Source: Bacillus kexueae
GTDB taxonomy: Bacteria > Bacillota > Bacilli > Bacillales > Aeribacillaceae
DNA: 64,000 nucleotides
Direction of reading: 5' to 3'
Assembly: GCF_022809095.1 (NCBI RefSeq)
Contig: NZ_JALAZE010000002.1
Coordinates: 62,001-126,000 of the forward strand
Shown: positions 15,428 through 24,282 of the stretch, piece after piece
Numbering within the stretch: position 1 is the first letter of the stretch
How the letters are laid out: each line of letters starts with the position of its first letter
The notes under the pieces: model-generated
What the model saw: only the letters and a program-made list of their open reading frames with translations
What the model was told of the DNA's origin: nothing
The model's database searches: none
Position numbers and translations under genes: made by a program

Positions 15428-17581
15428 TTGCTTACTGTGAAACGCGAATATGAAGCGTATTTAGATGACATGAACATCGTAACCATTTTATGGCCGGAAG
15501 AACGAATTGGAAATCAGGATAAACAGTTCTACCTTTGTACAAGTAACGAAAACATTCATCTTCAATTAAAAGAATCGTACCGAATTGATCGTTTTCATAA
15601 ATATGTTGTAAAGCTTCCAAATCCTTTATCATTTGGAGAAACGCACTACATTGTTGACGAATCGGGATGCAAAACCGATCTGCAAATGGGAGCTGTTATT
15701 CGTACAAGAGAGTTCGATGAAATGTTTTACTATGAGGGAGTCGACCTTGGAATTCAATATAATCAATCGCACATATCAGGGAAAGTATGGGCACCAACTG
15801 CAACGGCGATGATTTTAAAGCTCACTCATCCAGAGACGAAGGAAGTAAAGCAAATCCAAATGAGAAGAGAAAAGAGAGGGATTTGGAGCTTTACAATTGA
15901 AGGTAATTATGAAGGATTCTATTATTCATATTTAGTATGTGTGAACTTAGTGTGGAATGAAGTGGTGGATCCTTATGCAAAAGCAGTCTCACAGAATGGA
16001 GAGTATGGTGTCATCATTGACTTAGAACAAACAATGGTAGAAAAAATTGAGGTTCCTCCAATTGAAAAAAGTACAGATGCTGTTATTTATGAACTCCACA
16101 TTCGAGATTTTTCAATTCATCCACATAGTGGTATCGAACAAAAAGGGAAGTATAAGGCGTTTACTGAATGGAATACATCTACTCCGAAAGGGTTTTCTAC
16201 TGGGATGCGATACTTAACCGAGTTAGGTATCACACATGTGGAAGTTTTGCCTTTTAATGATTTTGCGGGAGTTGATGAAACAGAACCAGATCAATTATAT
16301 AATTGGGGATACAATCCGATTCATTTTAATGCTCCTGAAGGAAGCTATGCGACAGATTCAATTCATGCAAAAGTAAGAATTCGAGAGCTTAAGGAAATGA
16401 TTCAAGCATTTCATCGACATAGCTTAAAGGTCATAATGGATGTCGTTTATAATCATGTTTTTATTCGGGAAGAATCTCATTTTGAGAAATTAGTGCCAGG
16501 CTATTTTTTTCGTCATGACCAGTATGGGGTTCCGTCAAACGGAACGGGTGTTGGAAACGATATAGCCTCGGAGCGTAAGATGGTTCGGAAATATATAATA
16601 GATTCTGTTATATACTGGATGGAAGAATATGATGTAGATGGCTTTCGTTTTGATCTAATGGGTATCTTAGATATCGAAACGATGAATAAGGTTCACGAAG
16701 AAGTAAGGAAATGGAAACACGATGCAATCATTCTTGGAGAAGGATGGGATTTACAAACCCCATTGCCGTACAATCAAAAAGCAACGATTGCGAATGCTAT
16801 CAAAATGCCTGGATTATCTTTTTTTAATGACCATTTTCGAGATACGGTAAAAGGAAGTACGTTTCTTATTCATGATAAGGGGTTTGCTCTTGGTAATCCG
16901 CATAAAATTTCCGGTATGTTAGAGTCTGTGACAGGCTCTATTCCTTATAACCCACATTTAAGAGGGTTATTTCAACATCCTGTACAATCTGTCAATTACG
17001 TTGAGTCCCATGATAATCATACGTTTTGGGATAAAATGAGCTTAAGTTTGGATGATGAAACGGAAGAAATGAGACGAGATCGGCAACGATTAGCGCTAGG
17101 TATTGTGATTTTGTCCCAAGGGATTCCATTCATCCATAGTGGTCAAGAGTTTTATCGTTCGAAATATGGAGAGGAAAATAGTTACAAATCTCCAGATCAT
17201 ATTAATCAGCTTGACTGGAATAGGCGTGAGCGTTTTGAAGAAGATATACAATACGTTAAGCAATTAATTTCCATTCGGAAATATCATGGCATTTTTCGAC
17301 TGGCATGTGCAGAAAAGGTGAAAGAGCATTGTTCTTTCTTTCATTCCCATGACGGCATCATTGCTTATCGGTACGACCATGTTAGCTCTTATGGCCCTTG
17401 GGATAAAGTGATAGTCATCCATAAAAATAACGATAAGGAATTTATGCTATTTCTGGAAAATAATCAAGGGTGGAAGGTAGCTTGTACCCCTACTTCTTGT
17501 TCAGTAGAGGAACCGGTTCAACATGTCTTCGAAAAGATAGCTCTCAAACGTATCGGAACGTATGTGTTGTATCAAAACTAA
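15428..17581 (+). CDS. amyX: Type I pullulanase AmyX
   Basis: A GH13 debranching enzyme that hydrolyses alpha-1,6 branches of pullulan, glycogen and starch-derived dextrins; no signal peptide, so intracellular. Landmarks are an N-terminal carbohydrate-binding-like region, the type I pullulanase signature YNWGYNP, and the GH13 motifs DVVYNHV, DGFRFDLMGI (nucleophile Asp), ILGEGWD (acid/base Glu) and VESHDNHTFWD (third Asp). Starting at the TTG at 15428 gives 717 aa, the family's usual length, with AAGGAGGTGA 8-10 bp upstream; the longer frame from 15392 would put that ribosome site inside the gene. It is transcribed alone. Confidence 0.92.
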   Translation: MLTVKREYEAYLDDMNIVTILWPEERIGNQDKQFYLCTSNENIHLQLKESYRIDRFHKYVVKLPNPLSFGETHYIVDESGCKTDLQMGAVIRTREFDEMFYYEGVDLGIQYNQSHISGKVWAPTATAMILKLTHPETKEVKQIQMRREKRGIWSFTIEGNYEGFYYSYLVCVNLVWNEVVDPYAKAVSQNGEYGVIIDLEQTMVEKIEVPPIEKSTDAVIYELHIRDFSIHPHSGIEQKGKYKAFTEWNTSTPKGFSTGMRYLTELGITHVEVLPFNDFAGVDETEPDQLYNWGYNPIHFNAPEGSYATDSIHAKVRIRELKEMIQAFHRHSLKVIMDVVYNHVFIREESHFEKLVPGYFFRHDQYGVPSNGTGVGNDIASERKMVRKYIIDSVIYWMEEYDVDGFRFDLMGILDIETMNKVHEEVRKWKHDAIILGEGWDLQTPLPYNQKATIANAIKMPGLSFFNDHFRDTVKGSTFLIHDKGFALGNPHKISGMLESVTGSIPYNPHLRGLFQHPVQSVNYVESHDNHTFWDKMSLSLDDETEEMRRDRQRLALGIVILSQGIPFIHSGQEFYRSKYGEENSYKSPDHINQLDWNRRERFEEDIQYVKQLISIRKYHGIFRLACAEKVKEHCSFFHSHDGIIAYRYDHVSSYGPWDKVIVIHKNNDKEFMLFLENNQGWKVACTPTSCSVEEPVQHVFEKIALKRIGTYVLYQN

Positions 17582-17628
17582 CACGACTTTTGCTTGACTT
17601 AAAATATAAGATAACGATAAAATTTAGA

Positions 17629-17674
17629 AGGATAGCTATTGTTATGCACTCATGGTCCAATAGCTGTCTTTTTT
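17629..17674 (+). terminator. Intrinsic terminator of amyX
   Basis: GATAGCTATTG and CAATAGCTGTC pair around a 20-nt loop, followed by TTTTTT. Confidence 0.85.
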
Positions 17675-17709
17675 ATTTCTTACGATAATATCATTAACGG
17701 AATGAAACT

Positions 17710-18552
17710 ATGACTAATCATCAAAAATTAAAACGAAATGTGGGCTTGAAATTGAATGTAAATTGGTTGGAGTATGTATTAGGAAGCGAGTGGGCAATAT
17801 CTCCAGCAGGAGGAGCAACTGGGGACGCATATTATGCTGAGAAAGATGGAAAACGACTTTTCTTGAAGCGAAACTCTTCTCCGTTTCTAGCTGTTCTTTC
17901 TGCTGAAGGAATTGTACCTAAATTAGTATGGACAAGAAGAATGGAGAACGGTGACGTTATTACGGCTCAACATTGGTTGAACGGGAGAGAGTTAAAGCCA
18001 AAAGACATGAATGATGAACAAGTGGCTCAACTTCTATATAAAATTCATCATTCACAAGAGCTTCTCGATATGTTGAAGCGTTTAGGGAAACAACCACTTA
18101 CACCAGGCGAGTTGCTGTCTGAAGTGAAAAATACGGTCGATCAAGACCTGATTCTCATTCCTGCCATTCAACAAGCGTTGGTGGTTTTAGAAGAGCAGTT
18201 ACCTAATATACAACATAATGAAATGGTTGTATGTCACTGTGATATAAACCATAATAACTGGCTACTTTCCAATGAAGAACGGCTTTATTTGATTGATTGG
18301 GACGGAGCGATGATTGCAGACCCGGCGATTGATTTAGGAATGCTGTTATATTCATATATCCCAGAGAATGAATGGGAGCAATGGTTACAGAAATATGGAG
18401 TTGAACTAACGGAAAATTTAATGACACGAATGAATTGGTATGTGTTAGTTCAATTAATTATTTCTGTTGCGTGGTTAAAGACGAAGGGACAGCATGAGGA
18501 AATGCAGCTTCGCCTTCAAGATTTGCACGGAGTTCTTACGAAAACGTATTAA
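17710..18552 (+). CDS. ytmP: APH/choline-kinase-like phosphotransferase YtmP
   Basis: A 280-aa kinase-fold protein. The catalytic loop VVCHCDINHNNWLL near residues 174-187 and the metal-binding LIDWDGAMIADPAIDLG near residues 195-212 are those of aminoglycoside/choline/thiamine kinase-like enzymes. The natural substrate of YtmP is not established; thiamine or a small alcohol is possible. The N-terminal 20 residues are poorly supported: the ATG at 17710 has only a weak ribosome site, so the real start could be downstream. Its 3' end overlaps the convergent ytzH gene by 17 bp. Confidence 0.8.
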   Translation: MTNHQKLKRNVGLKLNVNWLEYVLGSEWAISPAGGATGDAYYAEKDGKRLFLKRNSSPFLAVLSAEGIVPKLVWTRRMENGDVITAQHWLNGRELKPKDMNDEQVAQLLYKIHHSQELLDMLKRLGKQPLTPGELLSEVKNTVDQDLILIPAIQQALVVLEEQLPNIQHNEMVVCHCDINHNNWLLSNEERLYLIDWDGAMIADPAIDLGMLLYSYIPENEWEQWLQKYGVELTENLMTRMNWYVLVQLIISVAWLKTKGQHEEMQLRLQDLHGVLTKTY

Positions 18553-18814
18553 GATTAGTAATCCAATTCGGAATATCGTCACGATATGACTGGATATGAT
18601 CGGAATAATCAGGCCCATTATTTCGCTCTTGACTATATTGGTAAACATGTTGTAAGGATTGTTTTAAAGACTGACTAATTTGTTCGTTGTTAAGCAAAGA
18701 TTGAATCAGTCGATCTATTTGTTCATATTCTGACTCAGTACCACAACACTCGCTATGTTGCTCAGAAAGAATATCTTTTAATAACATTAATTGATGTTCG
18801 TGATTTAATTGCAT
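18536..18814 (-). CDS. ytzH: YtzH-like protein, 92 aa
   Basis: A small soluble helical protein with MQLNHEHQLMLLKDILSEQ and the ECCGTESEYEQIDRLIQSLL segment typical of the Bacillus YtzH family; function unknown. The ATG at 18814 is chosen because GGGGGTT lies 6-7 bp upstream; an upstream in-frame TTG falls inside that ribosome site. It lies convergent to ytmP and overlaps it by 17 bp, with no terminator between. Confidence 0.82.
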   Translation of the reverse strand: MQLNHEHQLMLLKDILSEQHSECCGTESEYEQIDRLIQSLLNNEQISQSLKQSLQHVYQYSQERNNGPDYSDHIQSYRDDIPNWITNLNTFS

Positions 18815-18878
18815 TTTTTCAACCCCCAACGAAATATAGTTTTATCTTTTACTGGATAAAAGGAGAATATGCGTTAAG

Positions 18879-18905
18879 AAGGCAGTTTTAGGACTGCCTT
18901 TTTTA
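18879..18905 (+). terminator. Plus-strand intrinsic terminator beyond ytzH
   Basis: AAGGCAGT / ACTGCCTT is followed by TTTT on the plus strand only. The nearest plus-strand gene upstream is ytmP, whose transcript would have to cross ytzH in antisense to reach it. Confidence 0.75.
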
Positions 18906-19180
18906 AATATGGGTGTTTTTGTATACATTGTTACTATTTGGTTTGGACTTGTTGTAATAGTTAAAGTGGAAGGTATTTCAGTGGAACAACAAGAAACGAA
19001 GACCCCACATATGAGATGATGATAATAGTTTAAACCTCTGCTAAAAGGCGAACACGTCCTGTGCAAGTTCGGAAAGCATCCTCTTTTCGCCCTAAAACAA
19101 CAATCTTTAAAAAAAGGCTGAAATGTTTTTGAAACTAATCAAATCCATTGTTCAGGAGCATTTTTACTCGATGCAACGGA
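18906..19180. repeat. Decayed repeat family B, copy 2
   Basis: Recurring pieces: TACATTGTTACTATTTGG, CAGTGGAACAACAAGAAACG, TCCTGTGCAAGTTCGGAAAG, AAAACAACAATCTTT (the terminal inverted repeat) and CCATTGTTCAGGAGCATTTT. It fills most of the ytzH-trmB gap. The rest, to 19411, is AT-rich with no gene seen. Confidence 0.6.
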
Positions 19181-19411
19181 ACGGATGCTTACTATTTTTT
19201 TATTGGTTCTAAAAGCGAATTCATTTTGAAGTGTTTGAATGAGTTGGTTTTATGAATAAATCCAGTTCTTTTAAATTTCAAATTAAAAAGGGAAGCAATA
19301 ACACAGATGAATGATTAGAAAAAGTAAATTGAATTTTCACTTGCGATTTCTTTGAATTTCATGATATCTTTTACTTCGATTACAAAACGATATTGAGGTG
19401 CAGAACAGACA

Positions 19412-20059
19412 ATGCGTTTACGAAATAAGCCTTGGGCAAATGAATATATTCAACAACATCCAAATTTAGTCATTCCGAATCCTGAAGAGGTAAAAGGAAA
19501 ATGGAATGAAATATTTCAAAATGAAAACCCCATTCATATTGAAGTAGGTACAGGAAAAGGTCAATTTATCGTAGGGATGGCTAAACAAAATCCACATATT
19601 AATTACATCGGTATTGAATTGTATCAGAGCGTCATTGTATCAGCTTTAAGTAAATTAGAGGAAGAGCAGCTTCCAAATTTAAAGCTTTTAAATGTAAATG
19701 CGAAAAACTTAACCGACTATTTTGCGCCTGGTGAGATTGGTCGAGTATATTTAAACTTCTCAGATCCATGGCCAAAAAATCGCCACGAGAAGCGTCGTTT
19801 AACGTATAAAACATTTTTATCTACTTTTGAAACCATTATGGTTGATGAAGGTGAGATTCATTTTAAAACGGATAATCAAGGATTGTTTGAGTACTCACTA
19901 AAAAGCTTTTCAGAATATGGTTTATTGTTAAAATTTGTGAGTCTAGATTTACACAAAAGTGACTTTGAAGGAAATATAATGACAGAATATGAAGAGAAGT
20001 TTTCGAAAAAGGGACAACGAATTTATCGAGCAGAAGCAAAATATCCGTCTAAAAAGTGA
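19412..20059 (+). CDS. trmB: tRNA (guanine-N7-)-methyltransferase TrmB
   Basis: A 215-aa SAM-dependent enzyme that makes m7G46 in tRNA variable loops. It has the SAM motif [17 protein letters not shown] at residues 40-56, the acidic YIGIELYQS strand end, and the family signature [20 protein letters not shown] near residues 112-131 followed by the C-terminal [13 protein letters not shown]. The length is normal. GAGGTG lies 11 bp before the ATG. It is monocistronic, with a terminator and repeat A5 behind it. Confidence 0.95.
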   Translation: MRLRNKPWANEYIQQHPNLVIPNPEEVKGKWNEIFQNENPIHIEVGTGKGQFIVGMAKQNPHINYIGIELYQSVIVSALSKLEEEQLPNLKLLNVNAKNLTDYFAPGEIGRVYLNFSDPWPKNRHEKRRLTYKTFLSTFETIMVDEGEIHFKTDNQGLFEYSLKSFSEYGLLLKFVSLDLHKSDFEGNIMTEYEEKFSKKGQRIYRAEAKYPSKK

Positions 20060-20085
20060 CGTCCCTTTATTAACTCTCATTGTTC

Positions 20086-20142
20086 ATAAAAAATCGTCCT
20101 TTCTGTAAGATGTGGTTAGAATAAAGAAAGGACGATTTTTTA
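20086..20142 (+). terminator. Long-loop terminator of trmB, with AAAAATCGTCC ends
   Basis: AAAAATCGTCCTTTCT and AGAAAGGACGATTTTT-type arms (one unpaired A) enclose about 20 bases; T-runs lie on both strands. A related element with the same ends is at 48645-48712. Repeat A5 starts at its edge. Confidence 0.85.
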
Positions 20143-20319
20143 TTGTTACAGAAAGTTTAAGTTCAATAAAGTGTTAAAGTATTCTCTTTACCGTTTTTTT
20201 GGTGTCTAGCTCCAAGCGCCATCAGCTCGGGTCGCTTAGGCCCTGCTGTGGCGACGGAAGCCTCCTCGCAGGTCCTCCAGCGCCCTTCGCCGATAAGCGG
20301 GCGCTTTGTGCTTTTCTTA
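20143..20319 (+). repeat. Dispersed repeat family A, copy 5 (short form)
   Basis: A complete short-form copy ending GGCGCTTTGTGCTTTTCTTA-like. The hairpin has GGGTCG/AGGCCC, one pair broken. It abuts the trmB terminator; minus-strand ytzB ends 90 bp beyond. Confidence 0.9.
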
Positions 20320-20408
20320 TTAGTATGTTTTTGGAACGAAAAGGTGGCTTAAAATTGTTAGCTCATGTAGCGGGAGTACCTAGAGGTTCTTTCCATTCAT
20401 ACTCTTTG

Positions 20409-20720
20409 CTAAGTGAGCTTTTCGATTTTTAAAACATCTCCGGTTTCGACATCAACAAATGCTTCGTATTGTTCAGCTTTATCTTTAAATGTTCGACTAA
20501 TTCCTACTTTGTATACGTTATAAGATAAATCGTGCAACGTAATCGTTTGTGGAATCGTATAAATCCATGAACCACTAATCGGTCCTTTTTCTTTAAACAT
20601 TTTTTTCACAATAGACAGTGCTTGATTAGGAGAAAGACGTTCTTTTTGAAGCAGTTGTTTAGCAGAATACCCTAGAAGTAGTCCAACCCCTGCCCCGATT
20701 AAAAAATTTTTCCACTTCAT
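20409..20720 (-). CDS. ytzB: PepSY-domain small membrane-anchored protein (YtzB)
   Basis: A 103-aa protein with one N-terminal hydrophobic segment (FLIGAGVGLLLGYSA, residues 5-19) and a PepSY domain (SPNQALSIVKKMF ... YNVYKVGISRTF ... QYEAFVDVETGDVLKIEKL). PepSY domains are often inhibitors or chaperones of extracytoplasmic peptidases; no target is evident. AGGAGG lies upstream. It matches B. subtilis ytzB, next to trmB and ytoP. Confidence 0.87.
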   Translation of the reverse strand: MKWKNFLIGAGVGLLLGYSAKQLLQKERLSPNQALSIVKKMFKEKGPISGSWIYTIPQTITLHDLSYNVYKVGISRTFKDKAEQYEAFVDVETGDVLKIEKLT

Positions 20721-20964
20721 ACCGTAAAACCTCCTATTCCATTCTTTTCAAATAGTATACCGTTCTTTCCACTTGATTGAAAAGGCGACAGCGTCAAACA
20801 ACTAAAAGATCAATGAGTACATTTCACCAACATTACGTGAAAAAGTGGAAAGGTTTTTAAACTTTCTGTAAAATGGAAGCGTAGTATCTATTTTTTACAT
20901 ACTCATCGGAGCTAATCCTACATAATGGTTCCGTCTGAATACCTGAAAAGAAGGGGACTTAAAG

Positions 20965-22038
20965 ATGAATGTTGAGACACTTGAAATGTTTCGTACGTTA
21001 ACGGAATTACCAGGAGCACCTGGTAATGAACACGCCGTTCGTCGTTTTATGAAAAGTCAGCTACAAAAGTATGCGGATGAAATCATTCAAGATAAATTAG
21101 GTAGTATTTTTGGCGTGAAGCGTGGGGGTGAAAAAGACCCTGTTGTCATGGTTGCAGGCCATATGGATGAGGTTGGCTTTATGGTGACTTCCATTACGGC
21201 AAATGGTATGATCCGATTTCAAACTCTTGGAGGTTGGTGGAGTCAAGTTTTACTCGCGCAGCGGGTTCAAATTATAACTGATCATGGGCCTATTATCGGT
21301 GTTATCGGCTCAATTCCACCACATTTATTAAGTGACGAGAAAAGAAAGCGTCCTATGGACATTAAAAATATGCTGATTGATATAGGGGCTGATTCGAAGG
21401 AGGATGCCCTTCAGCTTGGGATAAAGCCAGGTCAGCAAATTGTTCCGATTTGTCCGTTCACACCGATGGCCAACCGAAAAAAAATTCTAGCAAAAGCATG
21501 GGATAATCGCTACGGTTGTGGACTAGCCATTGAATTGCTGAAAGAAGTAAAAGATAAGCAGCTCCCAAATACCCTTTACTCAGGAGCAACAGTGCAAGAA
21601 GAGGTCGGGTTAAGAGGGGCTCAGACTGCAGCTAATATGATTAAACCAGACATATTCTTTGCACTTGATGCAAGTCCGGCAAATGATATGACAGGGGATA
21701 AAAATGAATTTGGCCAATTAGGGAAAGGGGCTCTCCTTCGCATTCTGGATCGTTCCATGGTGACACATCGTGGCATGCGTGAATTTGTGCTTGATATGGC
21801 AGAAACTCACGATATCCCATATCAATACTTTGTTTCTCAAGGTGGAACGGACGCTGGTCGAGTTCATATTTCAAATGAAGGGGTACCTTCTGCAGTAGTT
21901 GGAATTTGCTCACGCTACATCCATACCCATGCATCTATGATTCATGTTGATGATTATGCAGCGGCAAAAGAATTGCTTGTTAAGCTTGTTACGGCTTGTG
22001 ACCGAACAACGGTATCTACGATTAAGCAGAATGCGTAG
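20965..22038 (+). CDS. ytoP: M42-family aminopeptidase (YtoP)
   Basis: A 357-aa di-metal peptidase of the M42 glutamyl-aminopeptidase/TET-like family. Metal ligands are visible in [11 protein letters not shown] (His68 region), AWDNRYGCG (bridging Asp), [11 protein letters not shown] (Glu pair), FFALDAS and the C-terminal [11 protein letters not shown]. Cytoplasmic peptide turnover is the likely role. GAAGGGG precedes the ATG. The DUF84 gene follows after 23 bp, so they are probably co-transcribed. Confidence 0.9.
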   Translation: MNVETLEMFRTLTELPGAPGNEHAVRRFMKSQLQKYADEIIQDKLGSIFGVKRGGEKDPVVMVAGHMDEVGFMVTSITANGMIRFQTLGGWWSQVLLAQRVQIITDHGPIIGVIGSIPPHLLSDEKRKRPMDIKNMLIDIGADSKEDALQLGIKPGQQIVPICPFTPMANRKKILAKAWDNRYGCGLAIELLKEVKDKQLPNTLYSGATVQEEVGLRGAQTAANMIKPDIFFALDASPANDMTGDKNEFGQLGKGALLRILDRSMVTHRGMREFVLDMAETHDIPYQYFVSQGGTDAGRVHISNEGVPSAVVGICSRYIHTHASMIHVDDYAAAKELLVKLVTACDRTTVSTIKQNA

Positions 22039-22061
22039 AGTGAATACAAAGGGGAGAGAAC

Positions 22062-22607
22062 ATGAAAATTGCAATTGGGACAACGAATCGAGCAAAAGTT
22101 GATGCGGTAAAAAATGCATTCCGTCACTTTCCGAGCGTCGAGTTCATTGAATTAAACGTGCCATCAGAAGTTTCTGAGCAGCCATTTTCTGATGAGGAAA
22201 CACTACAAGGCGCGATGAATCGAGCGAAAAATGCTCTAGTAAAAGAGCAAGCCCACATTGGGATTGGCCTTGAGGGGGGCGTGTTCGAATCTGATGAAAT
22301 TTGCTATTTATGTAATTGGGGAGCATTAGTTGATCATAATTTCAACGTGTACGTAGCTGGAGGAGCGAGAATCCCGCTACCGAGTGAAATCTACGAAGCC
22401 TTGAAAAAAGGGAAAGAGCTTGGTGAAATAATGGACACTTATACAAATCAAGATGATGTCCGGCAAAATGAAGGTGCCATTGGAATATTCACAAATGGAA
22501 TGGTGACGCGCTCGCAAATGTTCCAACATATTTTACATATGCTCATTGGACAATGGGAGTATCAAAATAAAAAGAATCAGACATTAAAAGCTCAAGAGAG
22601 AGTATAA
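22062..22607 (+). CDS. DUF84 family NTPase (inosine/xanthosine triphosphatase-like)
   Basis: A 181-aa protein of the YjjX/DUF84 family, which cleaves non-canonical ITP/XTP to monophosphates. It shows the N-terminal IAIGTTNRAKVDAVKNAF, SEQPFSDEETLQGAMNRAKNA, the glycine/acidic signature IGIGLEGGVFESDE near residues 65-78, and the late QNEGAIGIFTNGMVTR. GGGGAGAG lies before the ATG. It follows ytoP closely, and its terminator overlaps the last codons. Confidence 0.87.
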   Translation: MKIAIGTTNRAKVDAVKNAFRHFPSVEFIELNVPSEVSEQPFSDEETLQGAMNRAKNALVKEQAHIGIGLEGGVFESDEICYLCNWGALVDHNFNVYVAGGARIPLPSEIYEALKKGKELGEIMDTYTNQDDVRQNEGAIGIFTNGMVTRSQMFQHILHMLIGQWEYQNKKNQTLKAQERV

Positions 22608-22627
22608 AACTCCTCTTGAGCTTTTTT
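22587..22627 (+). terminator. Terminator of ytoP-DUF84
   Basis: AAAGCTCAAGAGAG and CTCCTCTTGAGCTTT pair with small mismatches, followed by TTT. It overlaps the stop codon and ends just before the convergent ytoQ stop. Confidence 0.85.
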
Positions 22628-22630
22628 AAC

Positions 22631-23086
22631 TTAATCAATATTACCTTCTTCAAAGATGTAAGACAAAACTTTTAATGCTTGATTCATTGTTTCAACGGTC
22701 ACATTCGCTTTGTTGGATAACTCTTTTAATGGATGGTGAAGAGATTCAGGTCGAATAAGTATTAAAGGCTTGTTAAGAGATACAGCAGTTGAGGCATCCA
22801 TTGCCGTATTCCATTGTTTATATTTTTCTCCAAACTTTGCAATGACAATGTCTGATTTATTCATTAGAACAGTAGTTCTTAGATTGTTAATACTTGAGGC
22901 TACTTCATCTTTATAAATGTTTGTTGGTTGTTTCCCTAAAATGTCTTCCCCTATTGAATCTGATCGATCGTGATTTTCCATCGGACCGACGAATTTAACA
23001 GGTAACTGTAAGCTTTCTGCTTTTTGTTTTAATTCATCTCGCCAATTTGTATGGATTTCTCCTGCTAAATAAACGATTAATTCCAT
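22631..23086 (-). CDS. ytoQ: YtoQ family protein
   Basis: A 151-aa soluble protein with a fold resembling nucleoside 2-deoxyribosyltransferases: VYLAGEIHTNWRDEL at the N-terminus, FVGPMENHDRSDSIGEDILG, then MNKSDIVIAKFGEKYKQWNTAMDA, a pattern in which Asp/Asn residues line a nucleoside-type pocket. The substrate of YtoQ is not known to me. GGAGGG precedes the ATG on the minus strand. Gene order matches B. subtilis. Confidence 0.87.
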   Translation of the reverse strand: MELIVYLAGEIHTNWRDELKQKAESLQLPVKFVGPMENHDRSDSIGEDILGKQPTNIYKDEVASSINNLRTTVLMNKSDIVIAKFGEKYKQWNTAMDASTAVSLNKPLILIRPESLHHPLKELSNKANVTVETMNQALKVLSYIFEEGNID

Positions 23087-23320
23087 TTGGTAGCCCTCCT
23101 AAAATTGTTTTCTCTGTTAATCATACCAAAATGTAGTTGAAGCTGGGGGTGTGATCTGTCATTTTCAAAAAATAGGGGCGAAGACTTGTATGTTACCAAT
23201 TTGTAAAAATTAGATAAGTTATGTTTTATCCAAAATAAGGATTAGAATTTTCCCTTGTCAATCTTTTTTATACAAGGTTATCATAATATAGGAGTCCTAG
23301 GCATAAAGGAGGAAGCAGCA

Positions 23321-23824
23321 GTGAAGTTTTTTAAAATCGCTTTCACTGTGACTTTGTCTACCATTCTTTTATTTGGTTGCTCTCTATCTCCTGAAGAAGT
23401 AGAGAAAGAAGCAACTAAAATAATTCAAGAAGCCTTTCAACAACCACCAGTTGACCCTAATGAGGATGTCGAACAGTTCTCTTTTTATTTGCCAGAATCA
23501 TTCGAAATTGAGTCCCATTCAGGCAATAACTTAATTTTGAAAGAAGGCAGTGAGTCCTATATTTTGTTCTTAAATCCGAATGAAAAGAGAACGAGTACAT
23601 TGCTTTACGATAAAGCTATCGACATTGCTACAGAACTAATTGTAGAAGAAACGAGTAAGTCAGAGGAACAGTTTATGTACACGATTGTAAATAAGCTAGA
23701 CGAAAAGACTTACGAGGTAATTGCTGGAGTTGGTGGAGTTAAAATTACGACTCATGTTGAAAGTAACAAAGTCTCAGAAAGCGCAAAAAAAATGGTAGAA
23801 ATAGTGCAATCTGTACAATACTAA
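23321..23824 (+). CDS. Putative lipoprotein, 167 aa, function unknown
   Basis: Starting at the GTG at 23321 gives a clear lipoprotein signal: MKFFKIAFTVTLSTILLFGC, with the lipobox LFGC at residues 17-20. AAAGGAGG lies 7-8 bp upstream, which decides this start over a longer frame from 23255. The mature part is acidic, with SPEEVEKEATKIIQEAF and a beta-rich region (YLPESFEIES, NLILKEGSESYILFLNP, YEVIAGVGGVKITTH). It resembles Bacillus lipoproteins of unknown role; I cannot name it. It stands alone with its own terminator. Confidence 0.78.
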   Translation: MKFFKIAFTVTLSTILLFGCSLSPEEVEKEATKIIQEAFQQPPVDPNEDVEQFSFYLPESFEIESHSGNNLILKEGSESYILFLNPNEKRTSTLLYDKAIDIATELIVEETSKSEEQFMYTIVNKLDEKTYEVIAGVGGVKITTHVESNKVSESAKKMVEIVQSVQY

Positions 23825-23826
23825 AG

Positions 23827-23857
23827 ATACCCGCGGTTTTACCGGGGGTTTTTTCTA
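23827..23857 (+). terminator. Terminator of the lipoprotein gene
   Basis: ACCC-G-CGGT / ACCG-G-GGGT with a TTT loop and one G-G mismatch, followed by TTTTT. Confidence 0.8.
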
Positions 23858-23919
23858 ATGATAGGAATGTGATCATGTGATGAGTGAGAAAGTAGAACAA
23901 GAACTGAAGCCGTTTCTTT

Positions 23920-24145
23920 AAGACTCTTTCTAAAAGATTGTTGTTTTTATTACGAATAAAATACTTGGTTCAAGGTCATTTTTACTTTAACGAATGAAGA
24001 AGACTTAATTCAAAGGATGTAGCGGAAAGGTTGAGACCAGATAGGTGCATGCAATGGAGCGACTGCTCAGTGTCGTTCCCTTTGAAACGAGACAGGCTAG
24101 CTTGCAGAAAGCAAGTGTCTGGTGCGACATATTATTAATTCATGT
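23920..24145. repeat. Repeat family B, copy 3
   Basis: It begins near TTCTAAAAGATTGTTGTTTT with GAATAAAATACTTGGTTCAA and GGTCATTTTTACTTT, then a region with GAGCGACTGCTCAGTGTCGT and GAAAGCAAGTGTCTGGTGCG. The same modules recur at 27.5, 31.7, 37.7 and 39.2 kb. It fills the gap between the lipoprotein gene and the PfoR-like gene. Confidence 0.65.
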
Positions 24146-24282
24146 TAAAAATGGCTGCAAAAGAAAAAATTACGAAAACAGCCTTCGTTTTAGAACCATT
24201 CACATATTCCGTTAAATTCGTGTATCCATTACAATTCTTTTGAATCAAACTTTTTCGTTTACCTGAAAGGAGCATCTATGAG

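Noticed and set aside
18842-19066. Minus-strand frame of 74 codons upstream of ytzH
   Set aside because: It lies in a terminator and decayed family B sequence; the peptide looks random.
20199-20432. Open frame of 77 codons starting in repeat A5 (and similar frames in other A copies, for example 14645-14842, 27191-27391 and 54062-54253)
   Set aside because: The frames come from the GC-rich repeat itself, have no ribosome site, and their peptides follow the repeat rather than any protein family.
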